A stretch of 64,000 nucleotides of DNA from Alphaproteobacteria bacterium (GCA_016861165.1 BOKV01000020.1:28235-92234); one strand, 5' to 3'. Counted from the stretch's first letter, positions 45,277-54,557 are shown. The notes: a model not told the origin generated them from the sequence alone. Translations and numbers: made by a program.

Positions 45277-47522
45277 TGCCCTTTTCGACCTACCGCCCCG
45301 ACCTGATGGGGTCGGCCGTGCTCGCCGGGCCGTCGCGCATCGAGGCCGGGTCGATGCAGGAATTGCTGCTCACCTACACCTGCGGCGCCTTCGGCATCGA
45401 CGACACCGGTTCCCTCAAGATCGGCCTCCGTTTCGCCACCGACATGGGCGAAGTCCAGTTCTCCGATCCCCGCGCGCCGGGCTACACGACGGCCGAAGCC
45501 TCCAACGGCGTGCCGCTGCAACTCGGATGGGAGTTCAAGCGCAACATCCGGCCGTGGAGCCGGTCGCTCTATGTCGGGGTTGCCGGCGACTACCTGTCGC
45601 CCGGTGACACCATCGCCATCCGCTTCGGCGACCGCCGGCAGGGCTCGCCCGGCATCAGGATGCAGACCTATTGCGAGAACGCCTTCGAGTTCCGGGTCTT
45701 CGTCGACGCGATCGCCACCTATGACTATGTCGCCCTGCCCGACAGTCCGAAGGTCGCCATCATGCCCGGACCGCCGGTCCACTGGCAGGCGGTGCTGCCG
45801 ACCCGCGTGCGGGTCGGCGAACCGTTCCGGCTGGGGCTGAAGGGCGAGGACAAATGGCGCAACCCGGCGGATCTGACGGGCCGCGCCTTCCGCATCCGGC
45901 CCAACCCGGCCTTCTCGGGCCTGCCCGCGACGGTTGGCGCCGATGCGGGCGGCCGGGCCGTCGTGGTCGACGGGCTGCGCCTCAATTCGCCGGGCGAGCA
46001 GTTTCTCGAAATCGAAGCATCGGCAACGGGCGAAGTCTTCCGCAGCAATCCGGTCCGCAGTGACGCCGATGGCGACTTGGTCCACGCCTGGGGCGACACC
46101 CACGGCCAGTCGAACGAGACGCTCGGCACCAACGACATTCGCGAATATTTCACGTTCGGCCGCGACCTCGCGTTTCTGGACGTCATCGGCCACCAGGGCA
46201 ACGATTTCCAGATCAGCGACGAATTCTGGGCCGAGTTGAACGAGACGACCCGCGCCTTCGACCGGCGCGGCCGCTTCGTCTGCATTCCGGGCTACGAGTG
46301 GTCGGCCAACACCGCCGTCGGCGGCGACCGCAATGTGCATTTCCTCGCCGAGGGCGAAAGGATCGTGCGCTCCTCCCACGCCCAGGTGGAAAGCCTGGCG
46401 ACCGCGACCGATGACGCCTTCACCGCAAACGAACTGTTCTCGCGGCTCGATCCGGACCGATGCGTGGTCGCCGCCCATGTCGGCGGCCGCTACGCCGACA
46501 TTATCCAGGCACACGACCCGGCGCTTGAGACCGCAATCGAAGTCCACTCGGCCTGGGGCACGTTCGAATGGTTGCTGGAGGATGCGCTGCGCCAGGGCTG
46601 CCGCGTCGGCATCGTCGCCAATTCCGACGATCACAAGGGCCGGCCGGGCGCGAGCTATCCGGGCGCCTCGTTCTTCGGGGCGATGGGCGGGCTCACCTGC
46701 TTTCTGGTGCGCGAACTGAGCCGGCCGGCGGTCTTCGACGCCATGCGCAGCCGGCGCCACTACGCCACCACCGGCACGCGCATGTTCCTCGACCTATCGG
46801 CGGAGTTCCCCGACCCCGTGCGGGTCTTCGACCAGGATCCCGCCTCGGGCGCGCGCAGCAGCGGTGTCGCCAGCCGCGTCGTGATGGGGGCCATCGTCGA
46901 AACGGCGAGCGATTCGGTCCGGTTCCTCGCCGACCTGTCGGGCACGGCGCCGATCGAGCGGATCGACCTGTTCGACGGGCTCGACTGCATCGAGACCATA
47001 CGCCCGTGGGCATTGGATGGCCCCTCGCGCCGGCTGCGTGTTGTCTACGAGGGCGCCGCCTCGCGTGGCCGCTCGCGGGCCGTCCGATGGGACGGACGCA
47101 TCGGCGTCGACGGCAACCGAATCGCGCGGGCGGCGATCCTCAACAACTGGAACCTCGACTACGGCATCCGTGACCAGCGGCCTGACGGCCTGTCGTGGAC
47201 AGCGGTGACGACCGGCAATCAGGGTGCCATCGAACTTTGGCTTGAACATCCCGGCCAGGGACAGATACGGGTCGATACGCCGTTCTGCAGCGCCGAACTG
47301 GATCTCACCGGCTGGGACGGCGGCGAGCGGCGGGTCGACGCCGGCGGGCTCGGCCGCGGCCTGCGGTTGCTCGCCCTGCCCGAGACGATGGCGACGGCAA
47401 CCGTCCGCTTCGAGCGGCAGATCGCCACACCACCCGGTACCGAGCGCCGCCTCCATCTGCGCGTCCGCCAGGTCGACGGTCACTGCGCCTGGACCAGCCC
47501 GGTCTACATCATCCGCAGCTAA
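45276..47522 (+). CDS. DUF3604 protein, predicted PHP-like metallohydrolase
   Basis: A 748-residue protein. The central and C-terminal parts have the metal-binding pattern of DUF3604: AWGDTHGQSNETLGTND, FLDVIGHQGNDFQIS, FVCIPGYEWSA, VAAHVGGRYADI and VGIVANSDDHKGRPGASYPG, with His/Asp clusters like a PHP phosphoesterase. An N-terminal beta-rich part of about 250 residues precedes it. GTG at 45276 overlaps the upstream stop (TAGTG), implying coupling; an ATG at 45306 is an alternative. The function of DUF3604 is unknown. No signal peptide is visible. Its position behind xsc suggests a role with a sulfonate or phospho-sulfo compound, but this is inference. Confidence 0.75.
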   Translation: MPFSTYRPDLMGSAVLAGPSRIEAGSMQELLLTYTCGAFGIDDTGSLKIGLRFATDMGEVQFSDPRAPGYTTAEASNGVPLQLGWEFKRNIRPWSRSLYVGVAGDYLSPGDTIAIRFGDRRQGSPGIRMQTYCENAFEFRVFVDAIATYDYVALPDSPKVAIMPGPPVHWQAVLPTRVRVGEPFRLGLKGEDKWRNPADLTGRAFRIRPNPAFSGLPATVGADAGGRAVVVDGLRLNSPGEQFLEIEASATGEVFRSNPVRSDADGDLVHAWGDTHGQSNETLGTNDIREYFTFGRDLAFLDVIGHQGNDFQISDEFWAELNETTRAFDRRGRFVCIPGYEWSANTAVGGDRNVHFLAEGERIVRSSHAQVESLATATDDAFTANELFSRLDPDRCVVAAHVGGRYADIIQAHDPALETAIEVHSAWGTFEWLLEDALRQGCRVGIVANSDDHKGRPGASYPGASFFGAMGGLTCFLVRELSRPAVFDAMRSRRHYATTGTRMFLDLSAEFPDPVRVFDQDPASGARSSGVASRVVMGAIVETASDSVRFLADLSGTAPIERIDLFDGLDCIETIRPWALDGPSRRLRVVYEGAASRGRSRAVRWDGRIGVDGNRIARAAILNNWNLDYGIRDQRPDGLSWTAVTTGNQGAIELWLEHPGQGQIRVDTPFCSAELDLTGWDGGERRVDAGGLGRGLRLLALPETMATATVRFERQIATPPGTERRLHLRVRQVDGHCAWTSPVYIIRS

Positions 47523-47543
47523 GCGAACCGTCGGTTCGCACGC

Positions 47544-48110
47544 CTATACCGGCATCGAGCCGAGCCGGCTCATCAGGTCGACGACATTGGCGGCGCCGAA
47601 CTTGGCCAGCAGCCGCGAACGGTAGGTCTCGACCGTCCTCGGCGAGATGGCGAGGATGCGGGCGATCTCCTTGGACGTGCGTCCATCGATCAGGTGCAGG
47701 ATGATCTGGCGCTCGCGCGTCGACAGTTCGGTGATCGGCCGCATATCCGACAGATCGGCAAAACTCCACACCGCGCGCGCCAGCGGATCACCCTCGGTGG
47801 TCAGCGTGTGGCCGCGCACCCGGCACCAGAACAGCGTTCCGTCGGCGCGCGCCATCACCCGCTCGTCGGTGTAGCGGCCGGTCTCGCGCAGCGGTCTGAC
47901 GCCGACATCGCGGATGCGCACGAACTCCTCGAAGGACGGATAGAGGATGGCGAAGCTCTGGTTGATCAGCGCCTCGCGGTCGAAGCCGAACATGCGGGCG
48001 AAGGCCGGGTTGCAGGCGCGAATGATGCGGTCCTCGGTCAGGACGAGGCCGATCGGCGCCATCTCGTAGGCAAGCCGGTCGAATTCCTCGTGTTTCTGCG
48101 GATCGCGCAT
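47544..48110 (-). CDS. PAS-LuxR type transcription regulator
   Basis: A 188-residue protein: one PAS domain (residues 10-115, with YEMAPIGLVLTEDRIIRACN and RADGTLFWCRVRGHTL) followed by a C-terminal LuxR/GerE helix-turn-helix (LSTRERQIILHLIDGRTSKEIA, ISPRTVETYRSRLLAKF). No receiver domain is present, so it is a stand-alone sensor-activator, not a response regulator. It is divergent from the acyl-CoA ligase gene, with a 116-bp gap carrying two inverted repeats. It likely regulates that operon in response to a small ligand or redox state bound by PAS. It is convergent with the DUF3604 gene, 21 bp away. Confidence 0.85.
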   Translation of the reverse strand: MRDPQKHEEFDRLAYEMAPIGLVLTEDRIIRACNPAFARMFGFDREALINQSFAILYPSFEEFVRIRDVGVRPLRETGRYTDERVMARADGTLFWCRVRGHTLTTEGDPLARAVWSFADLSDMRPITELSTRERQIILHLIDGRTSKEIARILAISPRTVETYRSRLLAKFGAANVVDLMSRLGSMPV

Positions 48111-48125
48111 GCGTGTTTCTACGAT

Positions 48126-48211
48126 ATTGCGGTGCAATGCAGATGGACGAATAGTAACAGCGCGTTCGCCGTCGCCAAATCGAAAATACCGGCGGCGATG
48201 GTGCGCGCACC
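48126..48211. promoter_or_regulatory. Inverted repeats in the luxR-ligase divergent gap
   Basis: ATTGC-GGT-GCAAT lies at 48126-48138, near the luxR start, and a perfect 12-base palindrome GGTGCGCGCACC lies at 48200-48211, directly before the ligase ribosome-binding site. Either could be an operator; the palindrome also occurs by chance at moderate frequency in GC-rich DNA. Confidence 0.35.
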
Positions 48212-48226
48212 GGGAGGACTGCCGCA

Positions 48227-49765
48227 ATGAATCTGGCCGAATGGCTGGTGCGAAGCGCGACGCTTTATGCCGACCGACCGGCTCTGCTGCGCGGCGACGC
48301 CATCGTGGCGGACTATCGCGGCTTCGCGCGCATGGCGGCCAGCCTGGCTGGCGCGCTGCGCGAGCGCCACGGCATCGCGCCCGGCGACCGCGTCGCCATC
48401 CTCGCCGAAAACAGCGTCGAATACCTCATTGCCATGTACGGGGCCTGGATGGCCGGCGCGGCGATCGTCCCGGTCAACGCCAAGCTGCATGGCCGGGAGG
48501 CGGCCTGGATCATCGAGGATGCCGACGCCACGCTCGTCTTCGTATCGGAGCGTACCGCCGACGGCCTCGCCCCGTTCCTGCCGCCGACCTGCGGCGCACC
48601 GGTCGAACTCGGGTCGAAGGCCTTCGCGGCGATGACCGCCGGCGATCGGACGCTGGCGCCGGCGCCGAGGAGCCGCGACGACCTGGCGTGGCTGTTCTAC
48701 ACCTCGGGCACCACCGGCCGGCCGAAGGGCGTCATGATCACCCATGGCAATATCCACGCCATGGCGTTCGCCTATTTCGTCGATGTCGACCGGGTCGAGC
48801 GGACCGATGCGGCGCTCTATGCGGCACCGATGAGCCATGGCGCCGGGCTCTACAACGTCCAGCATGTGCTGCGCGCCGCCCGCCATGCCGTTCCCGAATC
48901 GGGCGCGTTCGACGCCGGCGAAGTCCTCGACCTGTCGAAACGTCTGGACAACGTCCACATGTTCGCGGCGCCGACCATGGTGCGCAGGCTGGTCGACGCG
49001 GCCCGATCGGCCGGCGACAACGGCCAGGGCATCCGCACCATCGTCTATGGCGGCGGCCCGATGTATCTCACCGACATCGTCGCGGCGGTCGAGGTGATGG
49101 GGCCGCGCTTCTGCCAGATCTACGGTCAGGGCGAATGCCCGATGACCATCACCGCGCTCGGCCGCGCGCTCGTCGCCGACCGCGTGCACCCGCGCTGGCG
49201 CGAGCGGCTCGCCTCCGTCGGCACGGCGCAGTCCTGCGTCGAGGTCGGCGTGGTCGACGCCAATGGCCGGCCGCTGCCGATCGGGGAAGCCGGCGAGGTG
49301 GTGGTGCGCGGCGCCCCGGTGATGGCCGGCTACTGGCGCAACGAGCGGGCGACCGCCGAGACGATCCGCGACGGCTGGCTGTGGACCGGCGATGTCGGCG
49401 CGCTCGACGGCGACGGCTTCCTTACGCTGAAGGACCGGTCCAAGGACGTGATCATCTCCGGTGGCACCAACATCTATCCGCGCGAGGTCGAGGAGGCGCT
49501 GCTCACCCATCCCGGGGTGCGCGAGGTCTCTGTCGTCGGCGTGCCCGACCCGCAATGGGGCGAGGCCGTCATCGCCTTCGTCGTCACCGCGCCCGGCGCG
49601 GCGGTGACGCCCGAGGCTCTCGACCGCCACTGCCTTGAACGCATTGCCCGGTTCAAGCGGCCAAAGGTCTACCGCTTCGTCGCCGAACTGCCCAAGAACA
49701 ACTACGGCAAGGTGCTGAAGACGGAACTGCGCAGGATGTTCGAGACGACGAGGCAGGAGGCATGA
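48227..49765 (+). CDS. Acyl-CoA ligase (AMP-binding enzyme)
   Basis: A 512-residue ANL-superfamily ligase that activates a carboxylic acid as acyl-AMP and then acyl-CoA. Core motifs are intact: LFYTSGTTGRPKGVMITHGN, YGGGPMYL with IYGQGECPM, WTGDVGALDGDGFLTLKDRSKDVIISGG and PKNNYGKVLKTEL with the catalytic lysine. GGGAGG is eight bases before the ATG. The next gene, an SDR, starts inside its stop codon (ATGA). Substrate cannot be read; medium or branched-chain and hydroxy acids are plausible from the Liv-type importer and hydrolase in the operon. Confidence 0.92.
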   Translation: MNLAEWLVRSATLYADRPALLRGDAIVADYRGFARMAASLAGALRERHGIAPGDRVAILAENSVEYLIAMYGAWMAGAAIVPVNAKLHGREAAWIIEDADATLVFVSERTADGLAPFLPPTCGAPVELGSKAFAAMTAGDRTLAPAPRSRDDLAWLFYTSGTTGRPKGVMITHGNIHAMAFAYFVDVDRVERTDAALYAAPMSHGAGLYNVQHVLRAARHAVPESGAFDAGEVLDLSKRLDNVHMFAAPTMVRRLVDAARSAGDNGQGIRTIVYGGGPMYLTDIVAAVEVMGPRFCQIYGQGECPMTITALGRALVADRVHPRWRERLASVGTAQSCVEVGVVDANGRPLPIGEAGEVVVRGAPVMAGYWRNERATAETIRDGWLWTGDVGALDGDGFLTLKDRSKDVIISGGTNIYPREVEEALLTHPGVREVSVVGVPDPQWGEAVIAFVVTAPGAAVTPEALDRHCLERIARFKRPKVYRFVAELPKNNYGKVLKTELRRMFETTRQEA

Positions 49766-50574
49766 ACGGCGATCGCCACCTCGAGGGCCGCGCGGCGCTG
49801 GTGACCGGATCGGTCCAGGGCATCGGCCTTGCCATCGCCGAGGCGCTTGCCGCTGCCGGGGCGCGCGTCGCCATCCACGGGCTCGCCTCGCCCGATCAGG
49901 TTCGCGCCGCCGAGGCAGCGGTCCGCGCCGCCGGGGCGCCGGACGCGCGCTTCCTCGATGCCGATTTGCGCGACGTGGCGGCGATCGACGCGATGATGGC
50001 GGCGGCCGAGGCCTGGGGGCCGCTCGACATCCTCGTCAACAATGCCGGCATCCAGAAGACCGTCACGCTAGCCGAGGCGACCGCCGAAACCTGGGACGCG
50101 ATCATCGCGGTCAACCTGTCGGCCGCGTTCCACACCATGCGCCTCGCCCTGCCCGCCATGGCGGCGCGCGGCTTTGGCCGCGTCGTCAACATCGCTTCGG
50201 TGCACGGTCTCGTCGCGTCCAGGGAGAAGGCGCCCTATGTCGCCTCCAAATTCGGTCTCGTCGGCATGAGCAAGGTGGCGGCGCTCGAATATGCGGCCGT
50301 CGGCGACCGCCTGAGCGGCGGCGTGACCGTCAACTGCATCTGCCCGGGCTGGACAGAAACAACGCTGATCGAACCGCAGGTCGCCGCCCGCGCCGCCGCC
50401 CATGCCGGCGACCGGACGGCCGGCATCGCCAGCCTGCTCGCTGAAAAGCAGCCGAGCCTGCGCATGTCCGACCCCGCCGAGATCGGTGCCCTGACGGCAT
50501 TCCTGTGCCACCGCTCGGCCCACAACATCACCGGCGCCGCCATACCCGTCGATGGCGGCTGGACGGCCCAATAG
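49762..50574 (+). CDS. Short-chain dehydrogenase, 3-hydroxybutyrate dehydrogenase-like
   Basis: A 270-residue classical SDR. NAD(P)-binding ALVTGSVQGIGLAIAEAL near residue 12, NNAGIQ near 93, and the catalytic Ser-Tyr-Lys: NIASVHG with YVASKFGLVGMSK. The end (GAAIPVDGGWTAQ) and the ITWSFHTMRLALPAM-like middle resemble 3-hydroxybutyrate dehydrogenase, which interconverts acetoacetate and 3-hydroxybutyrate. It overlaps the ligase by 4 bp. Together ligase and SDR suggest a CoA-thioester and hydroxy-acid interconversion, but 3-oxoacyl or other 2-hydroxy acids would fit as well. Confidence 0.85.
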   Translation: MNGDRHLEGRAALVTGSVQGIGLAIAEALAAAGARVAIHGLASPDQVRAAEAAVRAAGAPDARFLDADLRDVAAIDAMMAAAEAWGPLDILVNNAGIQKTVTLAEATAETWDAIIAVNLSAAFHTMRLALPAMAARGFGRVVNIASVHGLVASREKAPYVASKFGLVGMSKVAALEYAAVGDRLSGGVTVNCICPGWTETTLIEPQVAARAAAHAGDRTAGIASLLAEKQPSLRMSDPAEIGALTAFLCHRSAHNITGAAIPVDGGWTAQ

Positions 50575-50599
50575 CATCCACCACAAAGGAGGAGAATCG

Positions 50600-51796
50600 A
50601 TGAAACGTCTTCTTTCAACGCTGGCACTGGCCGGCATGGTCGGCGCCGCCGCGCCGGCGGTGGCGCAGGACAGCGTCACCATCGCCCTGGTCCACGGCAT
50701 CTCGGGCTCGCCGCTCGAGGTCTACTCCAAGCAGACGCACACCGGGTTCGAGCTCGGCCTCGAATACGCGACCAACGGCACCATGATGGTCAAGGGTCGC
50801 AAGATCGAGGTCATCAAGAAGGATACGCAGTTCAAGCCCGACGTGGCGCGCGCGCTGCTGGCCGAGGCCTATGGCGACGACGACGCGCTGATCGCCGTCG
50901 GCGACACCTCTTCGGGCGTCGCCACGGCGCTGCTGCCGGTCGCCGCCGAATACGAGCGCATCCTGCTGGTCGAGCCGGCGGTCGCCGACTCGCTCACCGG
51001 GCCCGATTCCAACCGCTACGTGTTCAAGACCTCGCGCAATTCCTCGATGGACATGCAGGCCCAGGCGCTGGCACTGAGCCCGGACGCCAACCTCTACGTC
51101 GCCACGCTCGCCCAGGACTATGCCTTCGGCCGTGACGGCATCGCTGCCTTCAAGGCGGCGCTCGAAGGGACCGGTGCCCATGTCGTCGCCGAGGAATACG
51201 TCCCCCAGCAAACCACCGACTTCACCGCGACGATTGAGCGCCTGACCAACGCCCTGAAGGACCAGCCCGGCCGCAAGGTGATCGTCATCTATGTGGCCGG
51301 CGTCGACGCGATGACGCCGCTCGCCGCCGCCGATCTCGGCCGCTACGGCATCGAACTGTCGACTGGCGGCAACATCCTGCCGGCGCTCGCCTCCTACAAG
51401 AAGGTGCCGGGGATGGAAGGCGCCATCTATTATTACTACGAGGCGCCGAAGAACGAGATCAACGACTGGCTGGTGGCCGAGCACCAGAAGCGCTTCGGCT
51501 CGCCGCCCGACTTCTTCACCGCCGGCGGCATGGCGGCCGCGCTTGCCATCGTCAAGGCGCTGGAAACGGCCGGGGAATGGGACACCGAGACGCTGATCAA
51601 GACCATGGAGGGCATGAGCTGGGAGACGCCGAAGGGCACCATGACCTTCCGGCCGGAGGACCATCAGGCCCTGCAGTCGATGTATCATTTCAAGATCAAG
51701 GTCGACGACAACGTCGCCTGGGCCATCCCCGAACTCGTGCGCGAGATCAAGCCCGACGAATTGAACGTCCCGCTCGGCCGCAACAACCAGGAATGA
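50600..51796 (+). CDS. Branched-chain amino-acid-type ABC binding protein (LivJ-like)
   Basis: A 398-residue periplasmic binding protein of the Peripla_BP_6 family. It has an excellent ribosome-binding site (AAAGGAGGAG) and signal MKRLLSTLALAGMVGAAAPAVA. Domain core: VTIALVHGISGSPLEVYSKQ, LIAVGDTSSGVATALLPVAA, LYVATLAQDYAFGRDGIAAF and YYYYEAPKNEINDWLV. First of five genes of a Liv-type importer. Such systems carry amino acids, amides, urea, or aromatic and short-chain acids; with an acyl-CoA ligase upstream a carboxylic acid or amide is likely. It is 114 bp before livG, with a strong hairpin in the gap. Confidence 0.9.
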   Translation: MKRLLSTLALAGMVGAAAPAVAQDSVTIALVHGISGSPLEVYSKQTHTGFELGLEYATNGTMMVKGRKIEVIKKDTQFKPDVARALLAEAYGDDDALIAVGDTSSGVATALLPVAAEYERILLVEPAVADSLTGPDSNRYVFKTSRNSSMDMQAQALALSPDANLYVATLAQDYAFGRDGIAAFKAALEGTGAHVVAEEYVPQQTTDFTATIERLTNALKDQPGRKVIVIYVAGVDAMTPLAAADLGRYGIELSTGGNILPALASYKKVPGMEGAIYYYYEAPKNEINDWLVAEHQKRFGSPPDFFTAGGMAAALAIVKALETAGEWDTETLIKTMEGMSWETPKGTMTFRPEDHQALQSMYHFKIKVDDNVAWAIPELVREIKPDELNVPLGRNNQE

Positions 51797-51846
51797 CGGC
51801 CGACGGCGCCCGGGCGCTTGCTCGCCCGGACGCCCGCCCGCCTCTC

Positions 51847-51870
51847 CCGCCCCTCCCTCGGGAGGGGCGG
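51847..51870 (+). promoter_or_regulatory. Hairpin between livJ-like and livG-like genes
   Basis: CCGCCCCTCC (51847-51856) pairs exactly with GGAGGGGCGG (51861-51870) around a 4-base CTCG loop, giving a 10-bp GC stem. There is no T-run after it. As in oppAB, it most likely stabilises the binding-protein message and reduces read-through into the permease genes. Confidence 0.6.
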
Positions 51871-51910
51871 ACGGCCCGCCACGCATCATCAGACGCACGG
51901 GTACGGTCCC

Positions 51911-52681
51911 ATGACCACGCCATCGATCGAGACGCGCAACCTGACCATCCGCTTCGGCGGCCACGCTGCCGTCAACGACGTGACCTGCGCGTTCCGTCCC
52001 GGCCAGCTCACCGTCATCGTCGGCCCCAACGGGGCCGGCAAGACCACCTACTTCAACCTGATTTCCGGCCAACTCACGCCGACTGCCGGTTCGATCCTGA
52101 AGGACGGCCGCGACATTGCAGCGCTGTCGCCATCGGCCCGCGCCAAGGCCGGTATCGGCCGCGCCTTCCAGCTCACCAACCTGTTCCCAAAGCTGTCGGT
52201 GCTGGAGAATGTCCGCCTCGCCGTGCAGGCCCGCCACCGGCTCGGACCGCGCCTCTTGCGCGCCGCCGGCTCGTTCGGTGTCCTGCGCGACGAGGCGATG
52301 CGCCACCTAGAGGCGACGCGGCTTGCCGAGGTCGCCCACATGCCGGCCGCCGCCCTGCCGCATGGCGACCAGCGCAAGCTGGAGGTGGCGCTGCTGCTGG
52401 CCATGGAACCGGACATCTTCATGTTCGACGAGCCGACCGCGGGCATGAGCGTCGACGAGGCGCCGGTGATCCTCGAACTGATCGCGGCAATCAAGCAGGA
52501 CTGTTCCAAGACCATCCTGCTGGTCGAGCACAAGATGGACGTGGTGCGCGCGCTCGCCGACCGCATCGTCGTCCTGCACAATGGCGAACTGGTCGCCGAC
52601 GGGGAGCCCGACGACGTGATCGCGCTGCCGATCGTACGCGAGATCTATCTGGGCGTGCCCGCCGGCGAGGAGGCCGCCTGA
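51911..52681 (+). CDS. Liv-type ABC ATPase (LivG-like)
   Basis: A 256-residue ATPase. Walker A VGPNGAGKTTYFN, Q-loop region FQLTNLFPKLSVLENVRLA, signature LPHGDQRKLEVALLLAM (the LivG form, replacing LSGGQ), Walker B PDIFMFDEPTAGMS and ILLVEHKMDVV with the switch histidine. It pairs with LivF. One base separates its stop from the next start. The ATG at 51911 is preceded by CGGGTACGG but no clear Shine-Dalgarno. Confidence 0.92.
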   Translation: MTTPSIETRNLTIRFGGHAAVNDVTCAFRPGQLTVIVGPNGAGKTTYFNLISGQLTPTAGSILKDGRDIAALSPSARAKAGIGRAFQLTNLFPKLSVLENVRLAVQARHRLGPRLLRAAGSFGVLRDEAMRHLEATRLAEVAHMPAAALPHGDQRKLEVALLLAMEPDIFMFDEPTAGMSVDEAPVILELIAAIKQDCSKTILLVEHKMDVVRALADRIVVLHNGELVADGEPDDVIALPIVREIYLGVPAGEEAA

Positions 52682-52682
52682 G

Positions 52683-53405
52683 ATGAGCGACTACATCCTG
52701 CGCCTCGACGACGTCCACACCGACATCGGCCAGTACCACATCCTGCACGGTGTTTCCCTCAATGTGCCGGAAGGCGGCGTCTACGTCCTGCTCGGCCGCA
52801 ACGGCGCCGGCAAGACGACGACGCTGCGGACCATCATGGGCCTGTGGCGGGCAAGGAAGGGCGCCATCGTCTTCCGCCACCACGACATCACTACGCTGCA
52901 CACCTCGGCGATCGCCCGTCTTGGCATCGCCTATGTGCCGGAGAACATGGGCATTTTCGGACGGCTGACGGTCGAGGAAAACATGCGGCTGGCCTCCACC
53001 ACCGGCCGCTTCGACGAGACCCGGCTCAAGCGCATCCACGCGCTGTTTCCCGCCATCGAGCGGTTCTGGGACAAGCCCGCCTGGTCGCTGTCCGGCGGCC
53101 AGAAGCAGATGCTGGCGATCTCGCGGGCGATCATCGAGCCGCGCCAGCTCATCCTCATCGACGAGCCGACCAAGGGCCTCGCGCCGGCGATCATCCGCGC
53201 CATGATCGACGCCTTCCGCGAGATCGCCGCCGACACCACCATCCTGCTGGTCGAGCAGAATTTCCTGTTCGCCCGGTCGCTCGGCTCGAACGTCTCCGTC
53301 ATCGATGACGGCCGCATCGCCCACAGCGGCGGCATGGCCGAACTGGCCGCCGACAGCGCCCTGCAGACGCGGCTGCTCAGCCTCTCGCTCGACGCGCACC
53401 AGTAG
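52683..53405 (+). CDS. Liv-type ABC ATPase (LivF-like)
   Basis: A 240-residue ATPase, partner of the preceding gene. Walker A GRNGAGKTTT, IAYVPENMGIFGRLTVEENM, signature WSLSGGQKQMLAISRAI, Walker B LILIDEPTKGLAP and ILLVEQNFLFARSLG. Length and the EN(L/M)-type motif fit LivF. It is followed by a 159-bp gap containing a 50-codon frame and then the permease genes, whereas livF is usually last or next to livG. Confidence 0.92.
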   Translation: MSDYILRLDDVHTDIGQYHILHGVSLNVPEGGVYVLLGRNGAGKTTTLRTIMGLWRARKGAIVFRHHDITTLHTSAIARLGIAYVPENMGIFGRLTVEENMRLASTTGRFDETRLKRIHALFPAIERFWDKPAWSLSGGQKQMLAISRAIIEPRQLILIDEPTKGLAPAIIRAMIDAFREIAADTTILLVEQNFLFARSLGSNVSVIDDGRIAHSGGMAELAADSALQTRLLSLSLDAHQ

Positions 53406-53415
53406 GAGGTGGGAG

Positions 53416-53568
53416 ATGAGCGCTGTCGCGTACGAACTCCGTTGCGTTTCACTCGCTGACGAAGCCACGCCGTGCAGTGGCCAGCATGCGACCTCCGGAG
53501 CGCCCGGCCGTTTCGGGCATGATGGGGGGGCGATCCACCGGCAGTCTGGCAAGGAAGGTCTCTCATGA
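53416..53568 (+). CDS. Possible small protein (50 residues) upstream of livH
   Basis: A 50-codon frame beginning MSAVAYELRCVSLADEATPC. It has an unusually strong Shine-Dalgarno (AGGAGGTGGGAG) and its stop overlaps the livH start by ATGA, so translation could be coupled. The sequence is without recognisable domains. It may be a leader peptide or an accidental frame; the gap would otherwise be non-coding. Confidence 0.35.
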   Translation: MSAVAYELRCVSLADEATPCSGQHATSGAPGRFGHDGGAIHRQSGKEGLS

Positions 53569-54557
53569 AAACGGGAATGACCCTGGAACGCCTCGGCGGC
53601 GTCAACCTGCTGCCCATCGCCCTGATGATCGTCGCGCTGCCGCTAATCGGCTCGTTCTCGTCCTGGGCGACGCTGACCGTGGCGGGGCTGGCCATGGGCA
53701 TGATGATCTTCCTGATGGCCTCCGGCCTCAGCCTCGTCTTCGGACTGATGGACGTGCTCAATTTCGGCCATTCGGCCTTCATCTCGTTCGGCGCCTTCAT
53801 CGCCGCCACCGTGCTGGCGGCGCTTGCCGCCTGGATGCGGGCCGATTCGGTGACGCTCAATTTCCTGGCGCTGTTCGCCGCCATCGGCGCCGCGGCGCTG
53901 TTCGGCCTGGTTGCCGGCTGGTTCTTCGAGCGCGTGATCGTCAGGCCGGTCTATCGCGACCACCTGCGCCAGATCCTGATCACCATCGGCGCGCTGATCA
54001 TCGCCGAGCAGCTCTTGCTGGCGATCTGGGGCGGCAGCCCGCTCCCTGTAGCCCGCCCGGCCATCCTCGAAGGTTCGATCATCCTCGGCGACGTGGCGAT
54101 CGAGGTCTACCGCATCTTCGCCTTCTTCCTCGGACTTACCGTCTTCGTCGCGCTATACCTGACGCTCAACCGCACCCGTATCGGCCTATTGATCCGCGCC
54201 GGCGTCGAAAACCGGGAGATGGTCGAGTCGCTCGGCTTCCGCATCGACCGCCTGTTCATCGCCGTGTTCATGGCCGGCTCGGCGCTTGCCGCCATGGGCG
54301 GCGCCATGTGGGCCGGCTATCAGGGTCTCATCTCGGCCTCGCTCGGCGGCGAACTGCTGGTGCTGGTCTTCATCGTCGTCATCATCGGCGGGCTGGGCTC
54401 GATTGAAGGCTCGCTGCTCGGCGCGCTGATGGTCGGGCTGATGGGCAACTATGTCGCCTTCATCTTCCCGAAGCTGGCGCTCGCCTCCAACATGCTGCTG
54501 ATGCTGGCGATCCTGCTTTGGCGGCCGTGGGGCCTGCGCCCGGCAATCACCCATTGA
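53565..54557 (+). CDS. Liv-type ABC permease (LivH-like)
   Basis: A 330-residue inner-membrane permease with about eight helices and the LivH family motif LVFGLMDVLNFGHSAFISFGAF near residue 58. A cytoplasmic coupling loop (NREMVESLGFRIDRLF) contacts the ATPases. It pairs with the next gene. The start overlaps the possible 50-codon frame. Confidence 0.92.
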   Translation: MKTGMTLERLGGVNLLPIALMIVALPLIGSFSSWATLTVAGLAMGMMIFLMASGLSLVFGLMDVLNFGHSAFISFGAFIAATVLAALAAWMRADSVTLNFLALFAAIGAAALFGLVAGWFFERVIVRPVYRDHLRQILITIGALIIAEQLLLAIWGGSPLPVARPAILEGSIILGDVAIEVYRIFAFFLGLTVFVALYLTLNRTRIGLLIRAGVENREMVESLGFRIDRLFIAVFMAGSALAAMGGAMWAGYQGLISASLGGELLVLVFIVVIIGGLGSIEGSLLGALMVGLMGNYVAFIFPKLALASNMLLMLAILLWRPWGLRPAITH

